From JAPLJQ01 sp037143735 (GTDB lineage: Bacteria; Desulfobacterota; Syntrophia; Syntrophales; UBA2185), in NCBI GenBank assembly GCA_037143735.1, contig JBAWYD010000090.1:1-8847 (forward strand): a stretch of DNA of 8,847 bases, in the 5' to 3' direction. Positions 1 through 5,783 of the stretch are shown piece after piece. Below the pieces are notes generated by a model. That model was not told the DNA's origin. It saw nothing but the letters and a program-made list of their open reading frames with translations, and ran no database searches. Both the position numbers and the translations under genes were made by a program. Each line of letters opens with the position of its first letter. The first letter of the stretch is position 1.

Positions 1-194
1 CTGATTGCTATGTAATGCTGGTAGTCATTCGCCCATTCGACGAAATCCTCAGAGTCTTCCGATTTCCCCTTGTTATATTTATCGAAAAAGTCTTCCGACG
101 CCACAAGGTATCGAGCCTCGTATATACTGAGACGCTTAGTTATTGATACAAGCGCATCTACAGGCGAATCGTACTCAATTCGTTGTTTTCGCAT
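1..194 (-). CDS. Partial antitoxin-like protein, 3' end outside window
   Basis: Reading leftward from an ATG at 194-192, an open frame of 64 codons runs off the left edge with no stop. The product is acidic and helical. Its key segment has a YEARYLVASEDFFDKY stretch (about residues 25-39) followed by SEDFVEWANDYQHY (about 47-60). This pattern, a YExxY..S.E.F...Y....G core and then a (D)FVEWA..Y..Y motif, is what I remember of small antitoxins encoded next to TumE-like (DUF6516) toxins. I know that association from memory and have not tested it; the toxin gene would lie left of the window. A GGAGGT purine run (195-200) sits only one base before the ATG, with more G/A bases just upstream (201-207), so spacing is unusually tight unless the upstream purines act as the Shine-Dalgarno. 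Coding status is well supported by composition; family assignment is moderate. Confidence 0.55.
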   Translation of the reverse strand, partial: MRKQRIEYDSPVDALVSITKRLSIYEARYLVASEDFFDKYNKGKSEDSEDFVEWANDYQHYIAI

Positions 195-296
195 ACCTCC
201 CCCTTCTGTGGTCGACGATGGTCAAGTGTTAATAATACATTGCATATCAGTTTGTGAACTATAAGAAAATTCCATTTGGGTGTCAATCTTATTATT

Positions 297-524
297 TTAA
301 AAACGCGATTGCGATCTGGAGATAGGTTTATTATGTTGACACGCAGCCGACATCCCTCCAACGGTTTGCCCCGCCGCAATATCTCTACCCGCCTGCGCTT
401 CGCCTTCTTGCCACTCCTTGGAATAAAAGTACGCCTGCTCAGGGTCCATCTTGACCGTTTTCAAGAGAAAGTTCGAGAATATCATCTCGCAACAAAATAG
501 AACGATCGCTCTGTTTATCAACAA
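297..524 (-). pseudogene. Remnant of a MazE/AbrB-type antitoxin C-terminus
   Basis: One minus-strand frame is open here, but only its middle part looks like protein. From about 449 down to 350 it reads MDPEQAYFYSKEWQEGEAQA and then GRDIAAGQ. This matches the C-terminal tail common to many AbrB/MazE-fold antitoxins (DPxQAWFWTxEWQxxExEADEDIxAGR). The N-terminal swapped-hairpin DNA-binding part is absent upstream, and the usual F-x-S-x-EEFL ending is replaced by an unrelated sequence. The frame has only a TTG at its head. I read this as a fragment of a dead antitoxin gene, truncated on both sides, rather than a working gene. No toxin partner remains beside it. It makes up most of the gene-free stretch 195-592; I see nothing else recognisable there apart from the brnT promoter. 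Confidence 0.5.
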
Positions 525-557
525 TGATTTTGCGATATTCCTGTTGCGTATTTGTCC

Positions 558-587
558 TTGACTATTTTTCTTAATTGTAGTTACAAT
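558..587 (+). promoter_or_regulatory. Sigma70-type promoter of brnTA
   Basis: A -35 box TTGACT (558-563) and a -10 box TACAAT (582-587) each match consensus at five of six positions, with an 18-bp spacer. The -10 ends only five bases before the brnT ATG at 593. The transcript would therefore start at or within a base or two of the start codon. There is no Shine-Dalgarno sequence before brnT, which fits a leaderless mRNA. Confidence 0.6.
574..587. promoter_or_regulatory. Candidate BrnA operator: inverted repeat over the -10 box
   Basis: ATTGTA and TACAAT form a perfect 6-bp inverted repeat separated by GT, and the right arm is the -10 hexamer itself. BrnA antitoxins carry a ribbon-helix-helix fold and are known to repress their own operon as a BrnT-BrnA complex. 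A dyad placed exactly on the -10 box is where such a repressor would be expected. That BrnA binds this dyad is inference. Confidence 0.4.
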
Positions 588-592
588 AAGCC

Positions 593-871
593 ATGAAAAT
601 CAATTTCGACCCGATAAAGAGCCAACAGAACATAAAGTTGCGCTCCCTGTCTTTTGATAGCGCGGGCGATTTTGATTGGGAGACAGCTATCTACTACGAG
701 GATGATCGCATGGATTATCCGGAAGATAGAATCATCGCCTTGGGATTTCTGGGAGTGCGGTTGCATGTGATCTGCTTCACGCCCATTGATGGTGGTGTGA
801 GGATTATCAGTTTTCGAAAGGCAAACAGAAGGGAGGTCCGATGTTATGAAGAAGAAACCGCTAACCGATAA
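593..871 (+). CDS. brnT: BrnT family ribonuclease toxin
   Basis: A 92-aa protein of the BrnT family (COG2929), the mRNA-cleaving toxin of a type II toxin-antitoxin pair, usual length about 90 aa. Visible family features are the opening MKINFDPIKSQQN (the F/W-D-P-x-K start), the FDW segment near residues 27-29, the R-I-I-A-L-G strand near 46-51, and the closing RIISFRKANRREVRCYEE (about 69-86), which is the RIIS-R-A-R-E-YEE signature. The usual KHG after the first helix is replaced by LRS, though other members of the FDW subgroup also vary there. The ATG is chosen because homologues begin exactly at this MKxxFDP motif. No Shine-Dalgarno is present and the promoter sits directly before the ATG, suggesting leaderless translation. 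It overlaps brnA by 26 bp, typical of the pair. BrnT is a RelE-fold RNase neutralised by BrnA. Confidence 0.88.
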   Translation: MKINFDPIKSQQNIKLRSLSFDSAGDFDWETAIYYEDDRMDYPEDRIIALGFLGVRLHVICFTPIDGGVRIISFRKANRREVRCYEEETANR

Positions 872-1151
872 ATCCGGGGAAGTCCGGGAATTGACCAGTG
901 AAGATATGAAGCGCTTCCGACCTGCCGCTGAGGTGTTGCCACAGGAGCTTTTAGCGGTATTGCCGAAACGAAAGCCGGGGCAACGGGGTGTGCAGAAGAT
1001 GCCGACGAAGGAACCTGTAACAGTTCGTTACAGCCGCGATGTTTTGGAGTTTTTTCGTTCTACAGGCCCCGGCTGGCAGGCACGTATCGATGCCGCGCTA
1101 AAAGAGTGGGTTGCGCAGCATGGTCAGGGCAGTGAAAGAAAGGGAAATTAG
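846..1151 (+). CDS. brnA: BrnA family antitoxin
   Basis: A 101-aa antitoxin of the BrnA family (COG3514). The N-terminal half is charged and probably disordered (K-rich residues 2-4, then LTSEDMKRFRPA around 16-27), as expected for the toxin-binding arm. The C-terminal third has the conserved VTVRYSRDVLEFFRSTGPGW block (58-77) followed by QARIDAALKEWV. This is the ribbon-helix-helix DNA-binding region that gives operon autoregulation. A strong GGGAGG (831-836) lies nine bases before the ATG, inside brnT, so the antitoxin has an efficient ribosome-binding site while the toxin has none. That arrangement would help keep antitoxin in excess. Another ATG at 841 is in a different frame. Its stop codon overlaps the broken end of the exonuclease fragment on the other strand. 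Confidence 0.9.
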   Translation: MKKKPLTDKSGEVRELTSEDMKRFRPAAEVLPQELLAVLPKRKPGQRGVQKMPTKEPVTVRYSRDVLEFFRSTGPGWQARIDAALKEWVAQHGQGSERKGN

Positions 1152-1255
1152 GGGTAACAGAACACACTGTCACCCTCTACACGCACCAACCCGACCGCGC
1201 AGACACTGTCAGCCCCTTGGTCAGCAGTCTCGAAGTCGAGGCCTACAAATGTCAG
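1148..1255 (-). pseudogene. N-terminal fragment of a DnaQ-like 3'-5' exonuclease
   Basis: Read on the minus strand, this segment encodes TFVGLDFETADQGADS followed by VCAVGLVRVEGDSV, then a stop at 1150-1148. The DFETA motif after a hydrophobic strand is the Exo I motif of the DEDD exonuclease superfamily (DnaQ/PolC-type proofreading domains), carrying the first two catalytic acids. The S-C-A-V-G-L-V-R-V-E-G segment is the usual second strand. Only about 30 residues of a domain of about 170 remain; the Exo II and III motifs are missing. The break coincides with the brnA stop codon, so a rearrangement that brought in brnTA may have cut it. The upstream frame is open to an ATG at 1351, but that stretch is not exonuclease-like and overlaps an IS remnant in another frame. 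It is almost certainly non-functional. Confidence 0.6.
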
Positions 1256-1268
1256 TGGAGACTGCTTA

Positions 1269-1542
1269 TTAGTTGCAGTGCTGCAGATTGCAGGGAAACC
1301 TCCTGACCCGGTGATTGCCCTCGTATTTTTTAACGGATTTGTCAAACTCATACCGTGGCAGATGCTCCATTACCTGTGCGAAAACCGTTTTCCCTGCATT
1401 CTGGCAAACCTCCCCCCCATTGTTGGGAAGAAGGTACAGGCCTGAATGCGCAATGTAAATTCAAATCGGAAAAAATGAAAATTGCTCATTTACTTTCCAA
1501 TATCAGCATATTACATGGTGGGCAGCTAACTTTAACCGGACA
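1269..1542 (-). mobile_element. 5' remnant of an IS4-family (DUF4372) insertion sequence
   Basis: A minus-strand frame from about 1400 to a stop at 1271-1269 encodes NAGKTVFAQVMEHLPRYEF and then DKSVKKYEGNHRVRRFPC. This matches the N-terminus of DUF4372-containing IS4-family transposases (MNxGKTxFAQLMxFLPxxxF...RYxGxxxVRxxSC). The next residues diverge and stop, so about 40 of roughly 370-400 residues survive, and the normal ATG appears replaced by CAG. Upstream (1404-1542) is non-coding sequence ending in TTTAACCGGACA, which I take as the element's terminus. It contains an approximate 22-bp direct repeat (ATGTAAATTC at 1453, ATGAAAATTG at 1475). Such AATTGCTCATTT repeats also resemble IS21-family ends, so 1441-1542 could be a separate IS21 relic. 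Together with the exonuclease fragment and a short spacer (1543-1615) this fills the gene-free stretch 1152-1615. Confidence 0.55.
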
Positions 1543-1615
1543 GCCGTGGTAATGGGTATGTAATTATATGGGAAGTGTCCCTGGTTTTCCCCATGGTTCA
1601 ACAGGCAGTTTCCGT

Positions 1616-2413
1616 TTAACGTTCCTTACGTAATCTTTTTCTACGAATTACCGAAAACATGCGTGAATGAAATCTTGGCAACCGGGTCTTATCAAACTTA
1701 GCAATTTTTAACACTTCTTTAACCAGATCAAGATTAATCTCTCTCCCCGTAAGAGATGAATAGGAATTTACCAGACCTAAAAAACCTTTCAATTCTCCGA
1801 TATTGGATTTGACATGTAGTGCAATATAATATGAGAGGTTATCAGATATGGAAATGTTGTTTTCTTGTATTTGGTTTTTGATAATGGCAATTCTCGTTTC
1901 TATTTCCGGCGGCTGAATATCAACAATCAAACCCCATTCAAAGCGGGCACGTAATCTTCCTTCCAAATTAGATATATCTTTCGTAAATTTGTCGCTGGCG
2001 ATAACGATTTGTTTGCCTGAATCATGTAAAATGTTAAATACATGGAAAAATTCTTCCTGAGTTCTCTCCTTTCCAGCCCAAATATGAATGTCGTCAATCA
2101 GCAGTAAATCTATATTACGATATTTTCCTCTGAACTTCGGCATCAGATCATAGCGAATGGAGTTAATCATCTCATTCATGAATTCTTCCCCTGAAACGTA
2201 CTGAATATTAAACTCCGGATGAGCTGATGCAGTGAGTAACCCAATGGCGTGTAGCAAATGAGTCTTCCCCAAGCCGAAGCCGCTATATATGAACAAAGGA
2301 TTATAGCTTTTAGCAGGTTGCTTGGCTACTGCAATGGATGCGGCATGGGCAAACTGATTAGAAGATCCGACAACAAACCGTTCAAATGTATACTTATTAT
2401 TCAAGGATGACAT
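1616..2413 (-). CDS. Stand-alone DnaA AAA+ domain III protein
   Basis: A 265-aa protein closely related to the AAA+ core of the replication initiator DnaA but without domains I, II or IV (DnaA is usually 440-470 aa). It starts at the domain III boundary (NNKYTFERFVVGSSNQFAHA). Visible motifs are Walker A SGFGLGKT (44-51; first glycine replaced by serine), Walker B LLLIDD (103-108), the AGKERTQEEFF segment (113-123), sensor 1 around IASD (138-141) and box VII RLRARFEWG with the arginine finger at R157. The sensor II arginine (NxRELEG in DnaA) is glycine here (G206 in NIGELKG). After residue about 240 similarity ends in a very basic tail (RRKRLRKER), with no DNA-binding helix-turn-helix. The ATG follows the dnaE-like stop by 2 nt, with AAAGGAG inside the upstream gene. 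It could act like Hda, a DnaA-like regulator of similar size, but resembles DnaA itself more. Binding of nucleotide is likely, normal hydrolysis doubtful. Confidence 0.85.
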   Translation of the reverse strand: MSSLNNKYTFERFVVGSSNQFAHAASIAVAKQPAKSYNPLFIYSGFGLGKTHLLHAIGLLTASAHPEFNIQYVSGEEFMNEMINSIRYDLMPKFRGKYRNIDLLLIDDIHIWAGKERTQEEFFHVFNILHDSGKQIVIASDKFTKDISNLEGRLRARFEWGLIVDIQPPEIETRIAIIKNQIQENNISISDNLSYYIALHVKSNIGELKGFLGLVNSYSSLTGREINLDLVKEVLKIAKFDKTRLPRFHSRMFSVIRRKRLRKER

Positions 2414-2426
2414 TGTTAACTCCTTT
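2414..2426 (-). promoter_or_regulatory. Ribosome-binding site of dnaA-like gene embedded in dnaE-like 3' end
   Basis: On the minus strand AAAGGAG (2426-2420) lies six bases before the ATG at 2413 and is part of the last three sense codons of the dnaE-like gene (Glu-Arg-Ser), immediately before its TAA. Ribosomes finishing the polymerase would release on top of this site, so the two proteins are probably translationally coupled. It is a seamless junction rather than random read-through into debris. Confidence 0.7.
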
Positions 2427-4782
2427 CGGCTGCCATGAATTCACGCGGATAATGGGCCTTTAGATAAGCGGTCTGATATGAAATCATCGCGTAAGCGGTA
2501 CTGTGTGACTTGTTGAACCCATACTCGCTAAATGTTTCCATCTGTTCCCAGATTTTATTGGCTTTCTGCTCTGATATCTTCTTGACTTTTGCACCAGCGA
2601 GAAACTTCCGCTTTTCCTGCTCCATTTCAACTGTTTTTTTCTTGCTCATGACGCGGCGGAGGGTATCTGCTTCCGTCATGGTGTAGTTTCCGATGAGACT
2701 GGCAATCTGCATAACCTGCTCCTGATAAATAATAGCACCATACGTTTCCTTAAGGATATCCTCCAACTCAGGCACTTCATAAGTGATTTTTGTAATTCCC
2801 AATTTTCTCCCGATAAAATCGGGAATCGTGTTCTTGATTACTGGCCGGTACATGGCAATCAAGGCGATAATGTCCTCAAAACGATCCGGCTTCATGGCGG
2901 TGAGTATCTTTCTCATACCAGCTCCTTCCAGTTGGAACACACCTTTTGTATCACCCAGCGTCAGCAACTCATAGGTCATTGAATCGTTAAGAGGTATTAT
3001 ATCAATGTCGATCTTTTCCCCCCTGTTTTGCTTGATGAAAGCCAGTATATTTTTTATTATTGTCAGGGTTTTGAGACCGAAAAAATCGAACTTTGTCAGG
3101 CCGAAGTTGTAAAGGTCGTTCATGGAAAACTGTGTGACGATAGCACCGTCTCTCTGGCTTTTGCACAAAGGCACATCTTCTACGAGGGGAACATCGGAGA
3201 TCACAACGCCAGACTCATCGATAGAAGAATACGACTTCAATCCTTCTACGCAGCGAGACAGTCTGAGTAATTTCTTTATGCTCTCGCTATTCCTTTCTTT
3301 CTCCTGAAGCTGTGGCTTCATCTTGACGACATCATCAATGACATTAGGAATATATCCAATGTGCGGCGGCATCATTTTGGCGATACTATTCACGTCCTTA
3401 TTGGAGATGTCCAAAACTCTTCCGACATCCTTAATGGCCCTCCTTGCGCTCATTCTGTCGAAATCAATGATCCTGGCCACTTTTTCTTTTCCATACTTTT
3501 CCGCTACATACTTGATGATGTCGTCGCGCTTTTCTTGACAGAAATCGATATCAATATCGGGCATACTAACACGGCTGTGGTTGAGGAACCGCTCGAAAAT
3601 CAGGCCATAACGGACAGGATCTATATTTGTAATTTCAGTAGCATAGGCTACAAGACTACTCGCAGCAGTAGCGCGGCCAGGACCAACGGCAATGCTATTA
3701 TTCTTTGCATACCTTACGAAGTCGGAGACAATCAGAAAATAACCAGAAAAGCCCTTGCTTTTAATGATATCCAGCTCTTCGTGCAAACGTTTCGAGTACA
3801 ATTCCTGGTTTACTGCTCCCCCATATCTCAATATGTGGGGCATCCTTTTTACCAAACCCTCGGTCGCTTCGATTTTTAAGCGTTCATCAAGATTCTCTCC
3901 TGGATAATTTTCGATTTGCGGCAGATGAAACTCTCTAAAATCAAGGTCAATGTTACAGCGCTCGGCTATAATGCCTGAATTTTTTATAGCTTCGGGGCAA
4001 TAGTGAAATAATTGCTTCATCTCATCCGCCGAGCGAAAGTAGAATTGATTTGTTACAAATTTTGTTTGGTTGATATCCTTCAAAGTCTTTCCCGTGCGGA
4101 TACATCGAAGAATATCATGGGCTTCATAATCATTTCTTGTTAGATAATGACAGTCATTCGCCGCCACAACAGGGATGGAAAGCTGCTTGCTGATTTCCAT
4201 GATTCCGGCATTGACCTTTTCTTGTATCGGCAAACCATTGTCGGTGATCTCGAGAAAAAAATTACCGTTGCCGAAAATTGCAAGGTAAGACCGTGCCGCC
4301 TCAACCGCCGCATCTTTTCTTCCCTCCTTCAAATGGCAGGCTATTTCTCCTTCAAGGCAGGCGCTCATTCCGATCAGACCTTCCCGGTGCTTTTGCAATA
4401 GAACTTTGTCAACGCATGGAAACTTGTAGGCACTTTCAAGGTATGCGGCAGACGTCAGTTTGATGAGATTGTGATAACCGGTATTGTTCTCGGCAAGCAC
4501 GACAAGATGCCTTAAATCATTCGCTCTTCGTGGGAGTTCTTCCTTTTGGCTATCTGGAGTGACGCCAAATTCACAGCCAATAATCGGTTTAATCCCTGCT
4601 GTCCTGGCCTTTATGTAAAATTCGATAGCGCCGGATAGATTGTCGGTATCGGTCATGGCGACAGCGGACATGCCGAAGTCTTTTGCTTTCTCCAAAAGAG
4701 CATCGATCCGTATCGTGCTGTCCAAAAAGCTATAGTCTGTATGGACATGAAGATGTACAAAGTCGGCTTGATTGCTTTCCAT
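2416..4782 (-). CDS. Truncated DNA polymerase III alpha (DnaE)-like protein, no clamp-binding region
   Basis: A 788-aa C-family DNA polymerase; housekeeping DnaE is about 1,160 aa. The order is PHP domain (about 8-285; HLHVHTDYS at 10-18, GCE at 69-71, NDCHYL at 209-214), palm (about 290-590), then fingers to the end. Catalytic aspartates are present: D409 and D411 in MPDIDIDF, and D566 in KFDFFGL. The fingers motifs YQEQVMQIA, LRRVMSKKK and YGFNKSHSTAYA are intact. The protein stops right after the conserved AHYPREFMAA, so the beta-clamp-binding/HhH region, OB fold and tau-binding domain are all missing. Several near-invariant motifs differ: the PHP TDH is TDT (T46), the nucleotide-binding GRGSxAGS is GRATAASS (370-376), ITFGTM is IDFDRM (439-444), and YRPGPL is YRPVIK with a short deletion. 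GGAGGA lies eight bases before the ATG. It was probably once a full DnaE paralogue; whether it still polymerises is open. Confidence 0.9.
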   Translation of the reverse strand: MESNQADFVHLHVHTDYSFLDSTIRIDALLEKAKDFGMSAVAMTDTDNLSGAIEFYIKARTAGIKPIIGCEFGVTPDSQKEELPRRANDLRHLVVLAENNTGYHNLIKLTSAAYLESAYKFPCVDKVLLQKHREGLIGMSACLEGEIACHLKEGRKDAAVEAARSYLAIFGNGNFFLEITDNGLPIQEKVNAGIMEISKQLSIPVVAANDCHYLTRNDYEAHDILRCIRTGKTLKDINQTKFVTNQFYFRSADEMKQLFHYCPEAIKNSGIIAERCNIDLDFREFHLPQIENYPGENLDERLKIEATEGLVKRMPHILRYGGAVNQELYSKRLHEELDIIKSKGFSGYFLIVSDFVRYAKNNSIAVGPGRATAASSLVAYATEITNIDPVRYGLIFERFLNHSRVSMPDIDIDFCQEKRDDIIKYVAEKYGKEKVARIIDFDRMSARRAIKDVGRVLDISNKDVNSIAKMMPPHIGYIPNVIDDVVKMKPQLQEKERNSESIKKLLRLSRCVEGLKSYSSIDESGVVISDVPLVEDVPLCKSQRDGAIVTQFSMNDLYNFGLTKFDFFGLKTLTIIKNILAFIKQNRGEKIDIDIIPLNDSMTYELLTLGDTKGVFQLEGAGMRKILTAMKPDRFEDIIALIAMYRPVIKNTIPDFIGRKLGITKITYEVPELEDILKETYGAIIYQEQVMQIASLIGNYTMTEADTLRRVMSKKKTVEMEQEKRKFLAGAKVKKISEQKANKIWEQMETFSEYGFNKSHSTAYAMISYQTAYLKAHYPREFMAAERS

Positions 4783-4822
4783 ATGATTACTCCTCCATCA
4801 ATTTTAGCAGATGATTCCAGGT

Positions 4823-4858
4823 CGGTCATAAAACGTACAGCACCGCTTCCACTGACCG
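4823..4858. other. Weak inverted repeat in the dnaE-like leader
   Basis: CGGTCA (4823-4828) and TGACCG (4853-4858) form a perfect 6-bp inverted repeat with a 24-base centre, in the 177-bp gap between the nuclease-like gene and the dnaE-like gene. It could be an operator or a loose hairpin. No convincing promoter or terminator is visible in this gap, so the two genes may be read from one transcript. A repeat this short may also be chance. Confidence 0.2.
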
Positions 4859-4959
4859 GAAAAGGATCTTCTCAAGCCGGCCTCACAATACCATAGAAGC
4901 ATCATCTTGAATTGCTGGCTTACTTAAATAAATACTTGGAACGGCGCTAAGACGTCATC

Positions 4960-5730
4960 TCAAACCTTATTTACTTGGCCTTTTCTGGATGGTTTGTTGA
5001 ATTCCAAGCAGCTTTTGTAGAAGTCCTTCAACTGGCCTGCATCCGGATCACGATCTGCAAGAAAGTCAATCAGGTTTTCCCAACTGATTGTCTTGATGTC
5101 CAGTCGCTCAAGCACCGGTAGGAACCACTGCGCAAACCAATCCCGTTTGGCCCCGTATTCCTCCACCCGTTGTTCAACCACAGTGCGCAAGGAATCTTTG
5201 GTCAAATGCTCATCGAACAAGCCCTTTTCAATCTGGCTTGTTGGGGCCAAGACGTAGAATCCGAGTGCTTTGAATTCTTGCGCCTGCCTTCCGGCTAGTT
5301 TTAAAACTTCTGCGATACACGCCACATAGCGTGCGGCCTGGTTAAAATAATCGGCGTTCTTAACGCCTGCCGATAATTTGCTGAACATCTTCGCTTCAAG
5401 AACCACAAAATGCTTGGCGTCCGAGTTGAGAGTCAAATTACCTTTGGCACCGTTTCCGATAACGAAGTGACCAATCACGCCATCTGCATGAGTCCATTGC
5501 TCAGAAAATTTGTTTTTTCTGGACAAGAAAGCTGATGGAATAAGCGCCTCAGAATACCACCGAGCACCTTCTGAGAAGGCCAGTGGGTGTCCGGAGACAG
5601 ACAGCTTAGAAAACCATTCCAGTATCAATCGAAGCATCCAGCCTTCATTGTACAATACCGTTGGAGGTATCGAACTCATGTCACTTGCGCACCGTTCAAG
5701 CATTAAGTTAATCGTATCAAGAGCCTTCAT
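4960..5730 (-). CDS. PD-(D/E)XK nuclease-like protein of unknown family
   Basis: A 256-aa protein that I do not recognise as a named family. It carries a plausible PD-(D/E)XK nuclease core: a glutamate in an early helix (YNEGWMLRLILEW, 27-39), D83 in HADGVIG on a strand, then hydrophobic strand FVVLEAK (108-114) giving E112-x-K114. A QAARY at 131-135 fits the QxxxY helix motif seen in RecB- and Cas4-type nucleases. The spacing and the alternating strand/helix pattern agree with that fold. No signal peptide or membrane segment is seen, so it should be cytosolic. The ATG is supported by AAGGAG ten bases upstream. It lies 53 bp after the HD-domain gene and 177 bp before the dnaE-like gene on the same strand, so co-transcription is likely. 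DNA is the expected substrate, but the target and activity are unknown. Confidence 0.6.
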   Translation of the reverse strand: MKALDTINLMLERCASDMSSIPPTVLYNEGWMLRLILEWFSKLSVSGHPLAFSEGARWYSEALIPSAFLSRKNKFSEQWTHADGVIGHFVIGNGAKGNLTLNSDAKHFVVLEAKMFSKLSAGVKNADYFNQAARYVACIAEVLKLAGRQAQEFKALGFYVLAPTSQIEKGLFDEHLTKDSLRTVVEQRVEEYGAKRDWFAQWFLPVLERLDIKTISWENLIDFLADRDPDAGQLKDFYKSCLEFNKPSRKGQVNKV

Positions 5731-5783
5731 GATATATATTCTCCTTATTATTGATGATTTCCATAGCCATTATTTACGTACAA

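Noticed and set aside
1616..2413. IstB/DnaC-type ATPase of an IS21 element, given nearby IS21-like repeats
   Set aside because: The sequence follows DnaA domain III motif by motif (KYTFERFVVG, KERTQEEFF, RARFEWGL), which IstB does not.
3361..3879. 172-aa plus-strand open frame inside the dnaE-like gene
   Set aside because: Shadow of the strongly conserved polymerase frame on the other strand.
1616..4782. Housekeeping dnaA and dnaE genes near a replication origin
   Set aside because: Both are truncated and have altered key residues, the gene order is not that of an origin region (no dnaN, recF or gyrB), and I saw no TTATNCACA-type DnaA boxes by eye.
4797..4812. TGCTAAAAT extended -10-like sequence just before the dnaE-like gene (minus strand)
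   Set aside because: No -35 partner, and the start site would fall in or next to the Shine-Dalgarno sequence, leaving no usable leader.
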